Source of the DNA: an uncultured Rhodospirillales bacterium
Lineage (GTDB): Bacteria > Pseudomonadota > Alphaproteobacteria > Acetobacterales > Acetobacteraceae
Reading direction: 5' to 3'
Assembly: GCA_903843125.1 (NCBI GenBank)
Contig: CAIMOR010000462.1
Location: forward strand, 1 to 60,539
Length of the DNA stretch: 60,539 bases
Both the position numbers and the translations under genes were made by a program. Below, one piece after another: positions 48,901-55,764 of the stretch. The notes beneath the pieces are model-generated. The model saw nothing but the letters and a program-made list of their open reading frames with translations, did no database searches and was not told the origin of the DNA. Within the stretch, counting starts at the first letter, position 1. Each line of letters starts with the position of its first letter.

Positions 48901-49583
48901 CGCATGCCCTGGCGCTGCGGATCAGCCAGGACGCCTACCAGGGCAATGCGCAGTACACGCTCAGCGTGGACGGCGTGCAGATGGGCGGGACGCAGACGGC
49001 AACGTCGCTGCATGGCTCCGGCAGCAGCGACGTGGTTACGCTGCGGGGTGATTGGGGCGCCGGACCACATGCGCTGACCGTGAACTTCCTGAACGACCTG
49101 TACGACGGCACGCCGAGCACCGACCGCAACCTGTACGTCGACGGCGCCAGCTACGACGGCGTGGCGCTGCCCGGCGCGGCGAAGCCACTGCTTTCGGCCG
49201 GGCCGCAGGCGGTGACGTTCAGCGGCGGCGGCACCAGCACCACGCTTGGCAGCGGGCCGCACAGCCTGGTGCTGCAGCTGAGCCAGGATGCCTGGCAGGG
49301 CAGCGCGCAGTACACGGTGAAGGTGGACAGCACGCAGCTGGGCGGCACGCTGACCGCGGCGGCGTTGCACGGCTTCGGCCAGGAGGACCAGTTGACCCTG
49401 CAGGGCAACTGGGCCACCGGGCCGCATACGGTCACCGTCTCCTTCCTGAACGACGCCTACAACAACAGCCCCGACACCGACCGCAACCTTTATGTCGACG
49501 GCCTCAGCTACGATGGCGTGGCGCAGGCCGGCGGCAGCGCCGCGCTGCTCAGCACCGGGGCGCACGACTTTGCCTTCGCCTGA
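45978..49583 (+). CDS. Calx-beta domain + PQQ-dependent sugar dehydrogenase-like domain + five CBM60-like xylan-binding repeats
   Basis: FVENTELSVDETAGQVVETVERTGSLSGDVSITYNV...DDTIPEPTETFAFSI (Calx-beta); VTIASGLDQPIRMVPSPIDANKMYVAEKSG...GDRGLLSIALHPDFANNPYIY (GSDH); five LGSGAHALVLxxSQDAYQGxAQYTVSVDG...FLNDAYGGTPxTDRNLYVDG repeats. Confidence 0.85.
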   Translation: MAVNSSIFVENTELSVDETAGQVVETVERTGSLSGDVSITYNVTGDTATAGLDFKGGFGTVVMPDGASEVSIPIQIYDDTIPEPTETFAFSIVDVSNGTLWAPRTSRISILDNETPAPPPAPEPPLTSNYVVNPVTIASGLDQPIRMVPSPIDANKMYVAEKSGVILLTDINTGQHSTVLDISSMVNDYGDRGLLSIALHPDFANNPYIYAYVVVDPPDGAGLTANAGPDGGGNRYAQLLRFTADAATNFTTIVPGSEKVLLGGAGQSLNDISGGGWLDFTEPGQSGQPASDHVINSAAATPPVVVNGIKQDYLKVDSSSHAGGALAFGPDGALYVSTGDGTSFDFADPRTVDVQSLDSLSGKILRIDPMTGQGLATNPFVTDGLSLDSDRAKVFQYGLRNPFSITFDQEGKLMITDTGWNSWEELNNGGPGANFGWPFYEGQDGGVSRPAPGYQDTPAAQAFYTAVANGTVKVMAPFRSFSHDSADPGFQVQAVTGSEVVYNGTVYPASFDNQWIFEDFAEGHIFAVNVDDRTQVQYLYSAPSGYAPVDFVQAANGYIYAADIALGQIERLDISAAPAGGSGGGFPPATVTLGSGAHALVLSISQDAYRGSAQYSIAVDGVAVGATQTASALHGSGQDDQVTVLGNWGAGSHTVTVTFLNDAYGGSAAADRNLYVDGITYDGAALANATAALMGPVSQGFGFTGSAPQVPAPANISLGSGAHALVLQLSQDAYQGAAQYTVSVDGVQQGGTQSAVALHGSGQEDTVTVHGDWGAGTHTVTVTFLNDAYGGTPDTDRNLYVDGVSYDGAALANGTAALLSAGAQGFGFSGGSAAPSASLTLGSGAHALVLSISQDAWQGSAQYTVSVDGVQVGGTQTAAALHGSGQDDSVTVKGDWAAGAHVVAISFLNDAYGGTPATDRNLYVDGITADGTAVAGGTAALLSAGTQPFGFSIAGGSGGGTGGGAGSGTVIGTGPHALALRISQDAYQGNAQYTLSVDGVQMGGTQTATSLHGSGSSDVVTLRGDWGAGPHALTVNFLNDLYDGTPSTDRNLYVDGASYDGVALPGAAKPLLSAGPQAVTFSGGGTSTTLGSGPHSLVLQLSQDAWQGSAQYTVKVDSTQLGGTLTAAALHGFGQEDQLTLQGNWATGPHTVTVSFLNDAYNNSPDTDRNLYVDGLSYDGVAQAGGSAALLSTGAHDFAFA
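47754..49580 (+). repeat. Five tandem in-frame CBM60-like domain repeats of about 356-390 bp
   Basis: Repeat starts (LGSGAHAL-type) at about 47754, 48129, 48498, 48888, 49244. Confidence 0.9.
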
Positions 49584-49717
49584 GCGACGGCCGGAGACGG
49601 GACGCCGCGGCGGCCGCTGCGGATTGCCGCGGTCCGGGCCTGCCACCAGCAACCCCTGATTGCGGCTGCGCGCCGCTGCCGTTACATGCTGGTGCGGCAG
49701 TGGCGAGGATCGGCGGC

Positions 49718-51811
49718 ATGGATGGCAGCGCGGGCCAGGTGGTGACGCCTGCCGGGGGCAGCAGGCAGCGGCGTGCCGGGCAGTGGCTGGCGGCCCTGCT
49801 GCGGCGGCGGCTGGTCAAGGCGCTGATGGTCGCCAACCTGGTGGCACTGGTGCTGTTGCCGGCGCGGGAGGCCGGCTGGCTGCAGGGGCTGGAGCTTTCG
49901 GCTTACGATACGCTGCTGACCGCCACCGCCGGCACCGAGCCGAGCGACCGCGTGGTGCTGGTGGTGACGACGGAAGCGGACATCAACCGCTTCGGCTACC
50001 CGATCCGGGATGCCGACCTGGCGGCGGTGCTGGCGCGGGTTTTTACCGGCGAGCCGAAGGCGGTGGGCGTTGACCTCTACCGCGACCTGCCGATGCCTCC
50101 CGGCAACGCGGCGCTGCAGGCGATCCAGCGGGAGCAGGACAACCTGTACTGGGTGTTCAAGCTGCCGGATGCCGGGAACATCGGCATTCCCGCGCCGCCG
50201 GTGCTGCGCGAGACCGGCCGCGAGGTGCTGGCCGACAACGTCACCGATGCCGGCGGCGTGGTGCGCCGCGCCCTGTTGCTGGCGGCCGACGAGCGCACCG
50301 GGCGCAACTGGCGCACCATGGGCGTGACGCTGGCGGAGCGCTACACCGGGCAGCGGCTGCGGCCGGACGAGGACGACCTGGCGATCGGGCGCGGACGCAT
50401 CCCGCTGATCGACCAGCCTTATGGCCCCTATGCGCGGGTGGACGCCGCCGGCTACCAGATGCTGTTCGATTTCCGCGGCGGCCACCGGCGGTTCCGCGAG
50501 ATCAGCTTCGCCGACATACTGGACAAGCCTGAACTGGCGGAGACGCTGCGCGGGCGTATCGTGCTGGTGGGCACCGCGGCGCTGTCGATCAAGGACAACT
50601 TCGCCACGCCGTTCAGCACCGGCTGGGGCGGTGAGGGACCGCTGATCGGGATTGCGCTGCACGCGCAGATCGCCGACCAGTTGATTCGCCTCGCCGAAGC
50701 CGAGACGCGCAACCCGGTGCCGCTGCCGCGCTGGGTGGACCATGCGGCGATCTGGGCCGCGGCCATGGCTGGGGCGGTGCTGGCCTTCCTGGCCAGCCGC
50801 GTGCTGCTGGTGCTGGCCGGTCTGCTGCTCGGGCTCGGCGTGGTGGGCGGCGCGACGGCGCTGGGGTTTTCCACCGCCGGGCTGCTGCTGCCGGGGGTGC
50901 CGGTGGCGCTGGCCTGGGTGGTCAGCGCCGCCGGCTGCAACTTCATGATGAACGCCGCGGGCGCCAAGGAACGGATGCAACTGCGCCGCAGCTTCGAGAG
51001 CTATCTGGACCCGCGCATCATCAGCCAGATGATGCAGGGCGACACACTGCCGAGCTTCGGCGGCGAACACCGCGAGATCACCGCGATCTTCACCGATATC
51101 GCCGGCTTCACCACCACGGCGGAAACGATGGACGCGGCGACCGTGGCCGGCCTGCTGGGCGAGTATTTCGGCGTGCTGACCGATGCGGTCGTTTCCCATG
51201 GCGGGCTGGTGAACGATTTCATCGGCGATGGGCTGCTGGTGCTGTTCGGCGCGCCGATGCACCAGCCGGACCATGCCGACCGCGCCGTGGCGGCGGCGCT
51301 GGCGATGGATGATGCGGCCCAGGCGTTCAACGCCGATCTCGCGCTGCGCGGGATCAAGTGGGGGCATACGCGGATTGGCGTGCATACCGGCATGGCGCTG
51401 GTGGGCAATATCGGCACCCGCGGCAAGCTGAAGTACGGCGCGCTGGGCGATACGCTGAACACCGCGTCCCGGGTCGAGGGGCTGAACAAATACCTGGGCA
51501 CCCGCGTCGCGGTAACCGGCGAAACCGCGGCGCAATGCCGGCGGCTGGCGTTCCGGCCGATTGGTGACGTGATCGTGAAGGGGCGCAAGAACGCCATGCC
51601 CATGCTGGCGCCGGTGGCCGCCAGCGACCCGCCGGCGCTGCTGGCGGGCTACGCCGCGGCCTATGCTGCGCTGGCCGAGGCGAAACCGGGGGTTGTCGAG
51701 ATGTTTGCCGCGCTGCAGCGGGAATTTCCCGCTGACGCGCTGGTGGCGTTCCATGTTGGGCGGTTGGCGGCGGGCGAAACTGGCGTGCTGGTGGTCATGC
51801 AGGAGAAATGA
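49718..51811 (+). CDS. CHASE2-domain adenylate/guanylate cyclase
   Basis: N-terminal TM + CHASE2 (VVLVVTTEADINRFGYPIRDADLAAVL), TM cluster, class III cyclase EITAIFTDIAGFTTTAETMD...NDFIGDGLLVLFGAPM...GVHTGMALVGNIGTRGKLKYGALGDTLNTASRVEGLNK. Confidence 0.93.
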   Translation: MDGSAGQVVTPAGGSRQRRAGQWLAALLRRRLVKALMVANLVALVLLPAREAGWLQGLELSAYDTLLTATAGTEPSDRVVLVVTTEADINRFGYPIRDADLAAVLARVFTGEPKAVGVDLYRDLPMPPGNAALQAIQREQDNLYWVFKLPDAGNIGIPAPPVLRETGREVLADNVTDAGGVVRRALLLAADERTGRNWRTMGVTLAERYTGQRLRPDEDDLAIGRGRIPLIDQPYGPYARVDAAGYQMLFDFRGGHRRFREISFADILDKPELAETLRGRIVLVGTAALSIKDNFATPFSTGWGGEGPLIGIALHAQIADQLIRLAEAETRNPVPLPRWVDHAAIWAAAMAGAVLAFLASRVLLVLAGLLLGLGVVGGATALGFSTAGLLLPGVPVALAWVVSAAGCNFMMNAAGAKERMQLRRSFESYLDPRIISQMMQGDTLPSFGGEHREITAIFTDIAGFTTTAETMDAATVAGLLGEYFGVLTDAVVSHGGLVNDFIGDGLLVLFGAPMHQPDHADRAVAAALAMDDAAQAFNADLALRGIKWGHTRIGVHTGMALVGNIGTRGKLKYGALGDTLNTASRVEGLNKYLGTRVAVTGETAAQCRRLAFRPIGDVIVKGRKNAMPMLAPVAASDPPALLAGYAAAYAALAEAKPGVVEMFAALQREFPADALVAFHVGRLAAGETGVLVVMQEK

Positions 51812-51853
51812 TACGGTGCCTTCTTCTCAACCCTGACGCAGGGAGTTCGCGCC

Positions 51854-52114
51854 ATGCTGTCCACCCGTCGATTCCTGGCCACCGCCCTGTTCGGCGCTGC
51901 TGGCTTGGTTCCCGCGGTTGCCCGCGCCCAGTCCGATGCCGGCGCTGACGACCTGATGAAGCGCCTGCGCGGCGCGCCCGGCAGCCGGGTGGGCGGGGCG
52001 ACCCGTGGCATCAGGCGTGACCGTCCGGCCGCCGCGGCCATCCCGGCGGCACCGACCGCGAGCCAGCCGGCGGCCGTTGCGCCGACCGGCGTGGCCGGCG
52101 TCTCCGGCGGCTGA
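51854..52114 (+). CDS. small secreted Ala/Pro-rich hypothetical protein (86 aa)
   Basis: MLSTRRFLATALFGAAGLVPAVARAQ signal peptide; stop overlaps next ATG by 1 nt. Confidence 0.65.
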   Translation: MLSTRRFLATALFGAAGLVPAVARAQSDAGADDLMKRLRGAPGSRVGGATRGIRRDRPAAAAIPAAPTASQPAAVAPTGVAGVSGG

Positions 52115-52953
52115 TGCAGGACGGCACCGCGGGGGCGATGCGCCTGCGTTTCTGGGGTGTCCGCGGCAGCTTGCCGTCACCCGGTGCCGGAACCCAGATC
52201 TTCGGAGGCAATACCTGTTGCGTTGAACTCTGCTGCGGCCCGCATCTGCTGATGCTGGACGCCGGCACCGGCGCGCGCGGCCTGGGCGACGCGCTGGTGG
52301 CTGGCGGCGGCCCCGTGAGCGTCGACCTGCTGCTCAGCCACTCCCACCTGGACCACATCGCCGGCCTGCCGTTCTTCGCGCCGATCTACCAGAACGGCAC
52401 CAGGCTGCGGATCTGGGGGGGCCATCTCGGTCGCGGCGGGCTGGAGGCGGCGCTGGACCGCAGCTGGAGCGCGCCGCTGATGCCGGACCTGCGGCGGATG
52501 TTCCGTGCCGAGCTGCGCTTCGAGGAGTTCCGCCAGGGCAGCGTGCTGCAGGTGCAGCCTGGGTTGAGGGTGACCACGGCGGCGTTGCGCCACCCTGGCG
52601 GCTGCACCGGCTACCGGGTGGAGTGGCAGGACAAGGTGGTGGCCTATGCCACCGATACCGAGCACAAGCCGGGCGACCTGGACCCGAACGTGCTGCACCT
52701 GGCGCGGGACGCCGACGTGCTGGTGTATGACGCCAGCTACGAGGAAGCGGAGTTCGCCTCGCACCTCGGCTGGGGCCATTCGACCTGGCAGCACGCCGTG
52801 CGGCTGGCCGAGGTGGCCGGCGTGCGGCGCCTGGTGCTGTTCCACCACGAGCCGGGCCGGGACGACATGGCCCTGGCGAAGATCGAGCAACAGGCAGCGG
52901 CGCGCCGGCCCGGGACGCTGGCGGCGCGCGAAGGGATGATGATCGAGCTGTAG
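52114..52953 (+). CDS. MBL-fold metallo-hydrolase (PhnP/class II cyclic-nucleotide PDE-like)
   Basis: RFWGVRGSLPSPGAGTQIFGGNTCCVEL; LLLSHSHLDHIAGLPFF (HxHxDH-type); YATDTEHKPGD; start could be 52138. Confidence 0.88.
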   Translation: MQDGTAGAMRLRFWGVRGSLPSPGAGTQIFGGNTCCVELCCGPHLLMLDAGTGARGLGDALVAGGGPVSVDLLLSHSHLDHIAGLPFFAPIYQNGTRLRIWGGHLGRGGLEAALDRSWSAPLMPDLRRMFRAELRFEEFRQGSVLQVQPGLRVTTAALRHPGGCTGYRVEWQDKVVAYATDTEHKPGDLDPNVLHLARDADVLVYDASYEEAEFASHLGWGHSTWQHAVRLAEVAGVRRLVLFHHEPGRDDMALAKIEQQAAARRPGTLAAREGMMIEL

Positions 52954-53021
52954 CGTGGCCGTCGCGGCGCCGCCGCGCGTTTGGTGCCGGTGGCGCTGCC
53001 GCGCGTTGCGTTACCTGCGGT

Positions 53022-53567
53022 TCAGCCGCGCGCCTCAGCCAGCGTGCGCAGCAGGCGGTCGAAGCGGTCTCCGGCCAGGGAGACGGTGTCGAGCAGCATG
53101 TCGTCCAACTCGTCGGCCTGGGCCTTGTCACCGGCCTGCAGCGTGACCTTGCCGCCACTGGCCTTGCGCTGCTGCGCGGTGCGCAGGCGGTCCGCCAGGA
53201 ACAGCGCGATGGCGCGGTAGAAGCGCATGCCGAAGCCGGCATCCTCGGCGATCTTCTCGTTCAGCGCGTCCTTCGGCACCTCCAGCACCAGGGCCGGACC
53301 TTCGGCCAGCACGGTGGCGGAGGGCGGCGCGCTGTCGACGAAGCTCATCTCGCCCAGCATTTCCCCCTGCTGCAGCAAGGCGACGCGGCCGATGCCGGCG
53401 ACCTCCACGGCCAGGTTGCCCTCGATCAGGATGAACAGGTAGGGGCTGCGCTCGTCCTGGCGGATGATCGCCTCGCCGGGGGCGACGCGGCGCTTGCTGC
53501 CGACGCGGGACAGCCACTGCACGTCCAGGTCGTCCAACTGGGCGAGCATGTAGAGTACCTTGCGCAT
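53022..53567 (-). CDS. cyclic nucleotide-binding (cNMP) domain protein
   Basis: VAPGEAIIRQDERSPYLFILIEGNLAVEVAGIGRVALLQQGEMLGEMSFVDSAPPSATVLAEGPALVLEVPKDAL; gagggg SD upstream of ATG at 53567. Confidence 0.88.
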   Translation of the reverse strand: MRKVLYMLAQLDDLDVQWLSRVGSKRRVAPGEAIIRQDERSPYLFILIEGNLAVEVAGIGRVALLQQGEMLGEMSFVDSAPPSATVLAEGPALVLEVPKDALNEKIAEDAGFGMRFYRAIALFLADRLRTAQQRKASGGKVTLQAGDKAQADELDDMLLDTVSLAGDRFDRLLRTLAEARG

Positions 53568-53577
53568 GGATGTCCCC

Positions 53578-54125
53578 TCAGGCCATTCGGCGGCGGGCCA
53601 GGTTCTGGAACAGGCCCGGCCTTTTGGATAATTCGCTGACGCTGCCTTCCTGCACGAGGCGGCCTCGGTCAAGCACCAGCACGCGGTCGACGCGTTTGAT
53701 GGTGGAGAGCCGATGGGCGATGATGACCGCAACCCCTCACGGCCGCGCAACTGCACCATCAGGCGGGCCAGGCGCTCTCGGGTCAGCGTGATGACCTTGC
53801 CATGGGCGCGGCGGCGCCCCTCGGTATTGGTGGCCATCGCGCTGTCCTGCTCGGCGATGTCGGCCATGCGGCGCGCGAGCTCGGCGCGCCGTTCCTCGGC
53901 CGCGGCCTCGGCGTTCTTCAGCTTCAGCTCGGCCTCGTCCTGGGTCAGGATGGATCCGAAGAAGCCCCCGGCCAGGAAGGCGGCCAGCACGATGCCGAGG
54001 CCGAGGGCGACCAGCCAGCCCTGCACGTTGGCGACGGTGACGAACTCGTCGAGTTGCTCCGGTGAAGCCAGCTTGTCGAGCGCGGTCGGGCGGTAGAGGC
54101 CGGGGGCCTCGGCGGGGGCGCTCAT
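53578..54125 (-). pseudogene. collapsed NHLM-type HlyD secretion protein / ABC exporter remnant
   Basis: In-frame N-terminus MSAPAEAPGLYRPTALDKLASPEQLDEFVTVANVQGWLVALGLGIVLAAFLAGGFFGSI (NHLM HlyD-like) joined to coiled-coil fragment, then after a reading-frame change the minus strand encodes VAVIIAHRLSTIKRVDRVLVLDRGRLVQEGSVSELSKRPGLFQNLARRRMA*, an ABC ATPase H-loop/C-terminus. Confidence 0.75.
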
Positions 54126-54199
54126 GCAGGGGCGCCCGGCATGCTGGAGCACCGCGCACCCTGTCGGGCGCATTTCGTGCCCTATAACTGATTGAAATC

Positions 54200-54245
54200 A
54201 GAGCAATATCCGTTCTGATAATTCCACCGGAACGGGTATTGCTCT
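54200..54245. repeat. 16-bp near-perfect palindrome abutting the ATP-grasp stop codon
   Basis: agagcaatatccgttc-N14-gaacgggtattgctct, one mismatch. Confidence 0.7.
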
Positions 54246-55356
54246 AGCGGCCGGCGGTGCGGGCCAGGGCATCCCGCACGTACATCGCCTTCATGCGGTG
54301 ATAGAACTCCTGCGGGTCCATCGCGCCGCTGTCTATCACGACATTGGCGAAGAACTGATACTCGAAGAACACGAGTTGCCGCCGCAGCGCCTGGTAGTCG
54401 TACGGCCGCGCCAGCAGGTCCATCTCCGTGGCGCCCAGGTCGACGCAGAAGAAACTGAACTCGCGCCCGCATTGCGCGGCCATCTCGGCCCGCACCCGCG
54501 TCATGAAGCGATCCAGGTTGGTGGTCTCGGTCGGGGTCAACTCGACGTATTCGGCGCCCTGGGCCATGTTGCCGCTGAGCGCCACGAACAGCTTGTCGCC
54601 GGCGGGCACCGCCTCGAAGCTGCGGTGGCGGTAGCGGTCACGCAGCGCGGCCAGGCCGCTTGGCCCGAGCTCCGCCTTGCGGTCCATGACCTGCAGGTAC
54701 AACGGCCGGCCATCCGAGACGAAGAACGGGCAGCGCTTGTCGTAGACGCTGCGCCACTGCCGCCCGGCCAGGTCGGTGTAGACCATGTAGCGGAAGTCCC
54801 GCACGATCGGCAGGCTGCGCTGCACCAGGTAGTCCTGCGGCGTGAACAGCAGGTGCTCCAGCACCTCCTCCACCTTGGTGGTGCGCAGCAGCCCCTTGCC
54901 CTTGGAGCCGTCCTTCGGCTTCAGCAGCCAGGCGCCGGTACCCAGCTTCAGCAGCTTCTCGCGCAGCGCCAGCGGGTCGAACGGCGCCGCCGGGACATGG
55001 ATGGTCTCCGGCGCGTTGTAGCCAAGGCCGCGCATGACGCCGACGAAGGCCACCTTGTCGTTCAGGTGGGCCACCCGCGGGTCCGACCACAGGTCCAGCA
55101 CGCGGGCGAAGCGCAGCATCAGCCGCAGGGTCAGCGGGTGCCAGTCGCGCCAGTTGGTGGAACCGGTGCCGGCCTCGGCCCGGGCAACCTGGCGGCTGCC
55201 GAGCCGGCGCATGGCGGCGACCAGGGCATCGACCTCGGCTTCGTTCACCGGTGCCCGCGGCAGCAGATGGGCGTGCTGATGCGGGGTCAGCAGCGGGCCG
55301 GCCGCGGTCATGGCCGGCAGCCGGTGCGGGGCGTGGCTATCCGCGGCATCGGGCAC
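54244..55356 (-). CDS. ATP-grasp enzyme, putative RiPP-modifying ligase
   Basis: GTGAWLLKPKDGSKGKGLLRTTKVEEVLEHLLFTPQDYLVQRSLPIVRDFRYMVYTDLAGRQWRSVYDKR ATP-grasp signature; GTG start at 55356 or ATG at 55311; directly downstream of the precursor-like peptide. Confidence 0.72.
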   Translation of the reverse strand: MPDAADSHAPHRLPAMTAAGPLLTPHQHAHLLPRAPVNEAEVDALVAAMRRLGSRQVARAEAGTGSTNWRDWHPLTLRLMLRFARVLDLWSDPRVAHLNDKVAFVGVMRGLGYNAPETIHVPAAPFDPLALREKLLKLGTGAWLLKPKDGSKGKGLLRTTKVEEVLEHLLFTPQDYLVQRSLPIVRDFRYMVYTDLAGRQWRSVYDKRCPFFVSDGRPLYLQVMDRKAELGPSGLAALRDRYRHRSFEAVPAGDKLFVALSGNMAQGAEYVELTPTETTNLDRFMTRVRAEMAAQCGREFSFFCVDLGATEMDLLARPYDYQALRRQLVFFEYQFFANVVIDSGAMDPQEFYHRMKAMYVRDALARTAGR

Positions 55357-55434
55357 CTGTCTGGCCTGGTCGTCGGCGGGGTCGGCAACCGCAGGTTGAG
55401 CCCCAGGGCATGGGGCGTCGCTTGGCGAGTTGGC

Positions 55435-55626
55435 CTATTCGAAGATGCTGGTGGGGTCGAAAGCCGGCACGATGGGCTGGTACTCGACCTGCTCGGCTTT
55501 GTCGTTGGTGGTCTTCCTGCCGCCGGAAACCTGATCCAGGATGCTGTCGTCGATCTGGTCGAGTTCATTCTCGGACTTGATCTTGCGGATCTGGGTGTTG
55601 TCTTCGGTGGTGCTGGCGTCGGACAT
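55435..55626 (-). CDS. 63-aa putative RiPP/bacteriocin precursor with double-glycine leader
   Basis: MSDASTTEDNTQIRKIKSENELDQIDDSILDQVSGG|RKTTNDKAEQVEYQPIVPAFDPTSIFE; good SD gaggag 6 nt upstream; same strand, upstream of ATP-grasp. Confidence 0.75.
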   Translation of the reverse strand: MSDASTTEDNTQIRKIKSENELDQIDDSILDQVSGGRKTTNDKAEQVEYQPIVPAFDPTSIFE

Positions 55627-55730
55627 GCTGCTCTCCTCAAGCCGGGCGGCTGGCATTCGCTGGGGCTGCAGGGCGGTCATGATGGCACGTTCCGGGACGG
55701 CAGATGCGGGTGATGCGGCGCACCCGGCCC

Positions 55731-55764
55731 ATTACTATTACGTAGGCCAGGGCGCGCCAGTCAA
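55731..55764 (-). promoter_or_regulatory. putative promoter for precursor peptide gene
   Basis: Minus strand TTGACT followed by AT-rich gtaatagtaat in otherwise GC-rich intergenic DNA. Confidence 0.3.

Noticed and set aside
45678-49652. 1324-aa minus-strand ORF antisense to the CBM gene
   Set aside because: Low-complexity Ala/Arg/Val/His-rich translation mirroring the repeats on the other strand; typical shadow ORF of high-GC coding DNA
53022-54173. Single 383-aa gene as given in the ORF track
   Set aside because: It is a chimera: HlyD-like 5' part, out-of-frame ABC remnant and a separate cNMP gene with its own SD and ATG at 53567
55308-55640. 110-aa ORF overlapping the precursor peptide in another frame
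   Set aside because: Pro/Ser/Thr/Arg shadow translation without SD or motifs; the 55435..55626 frame has SD and GG leader
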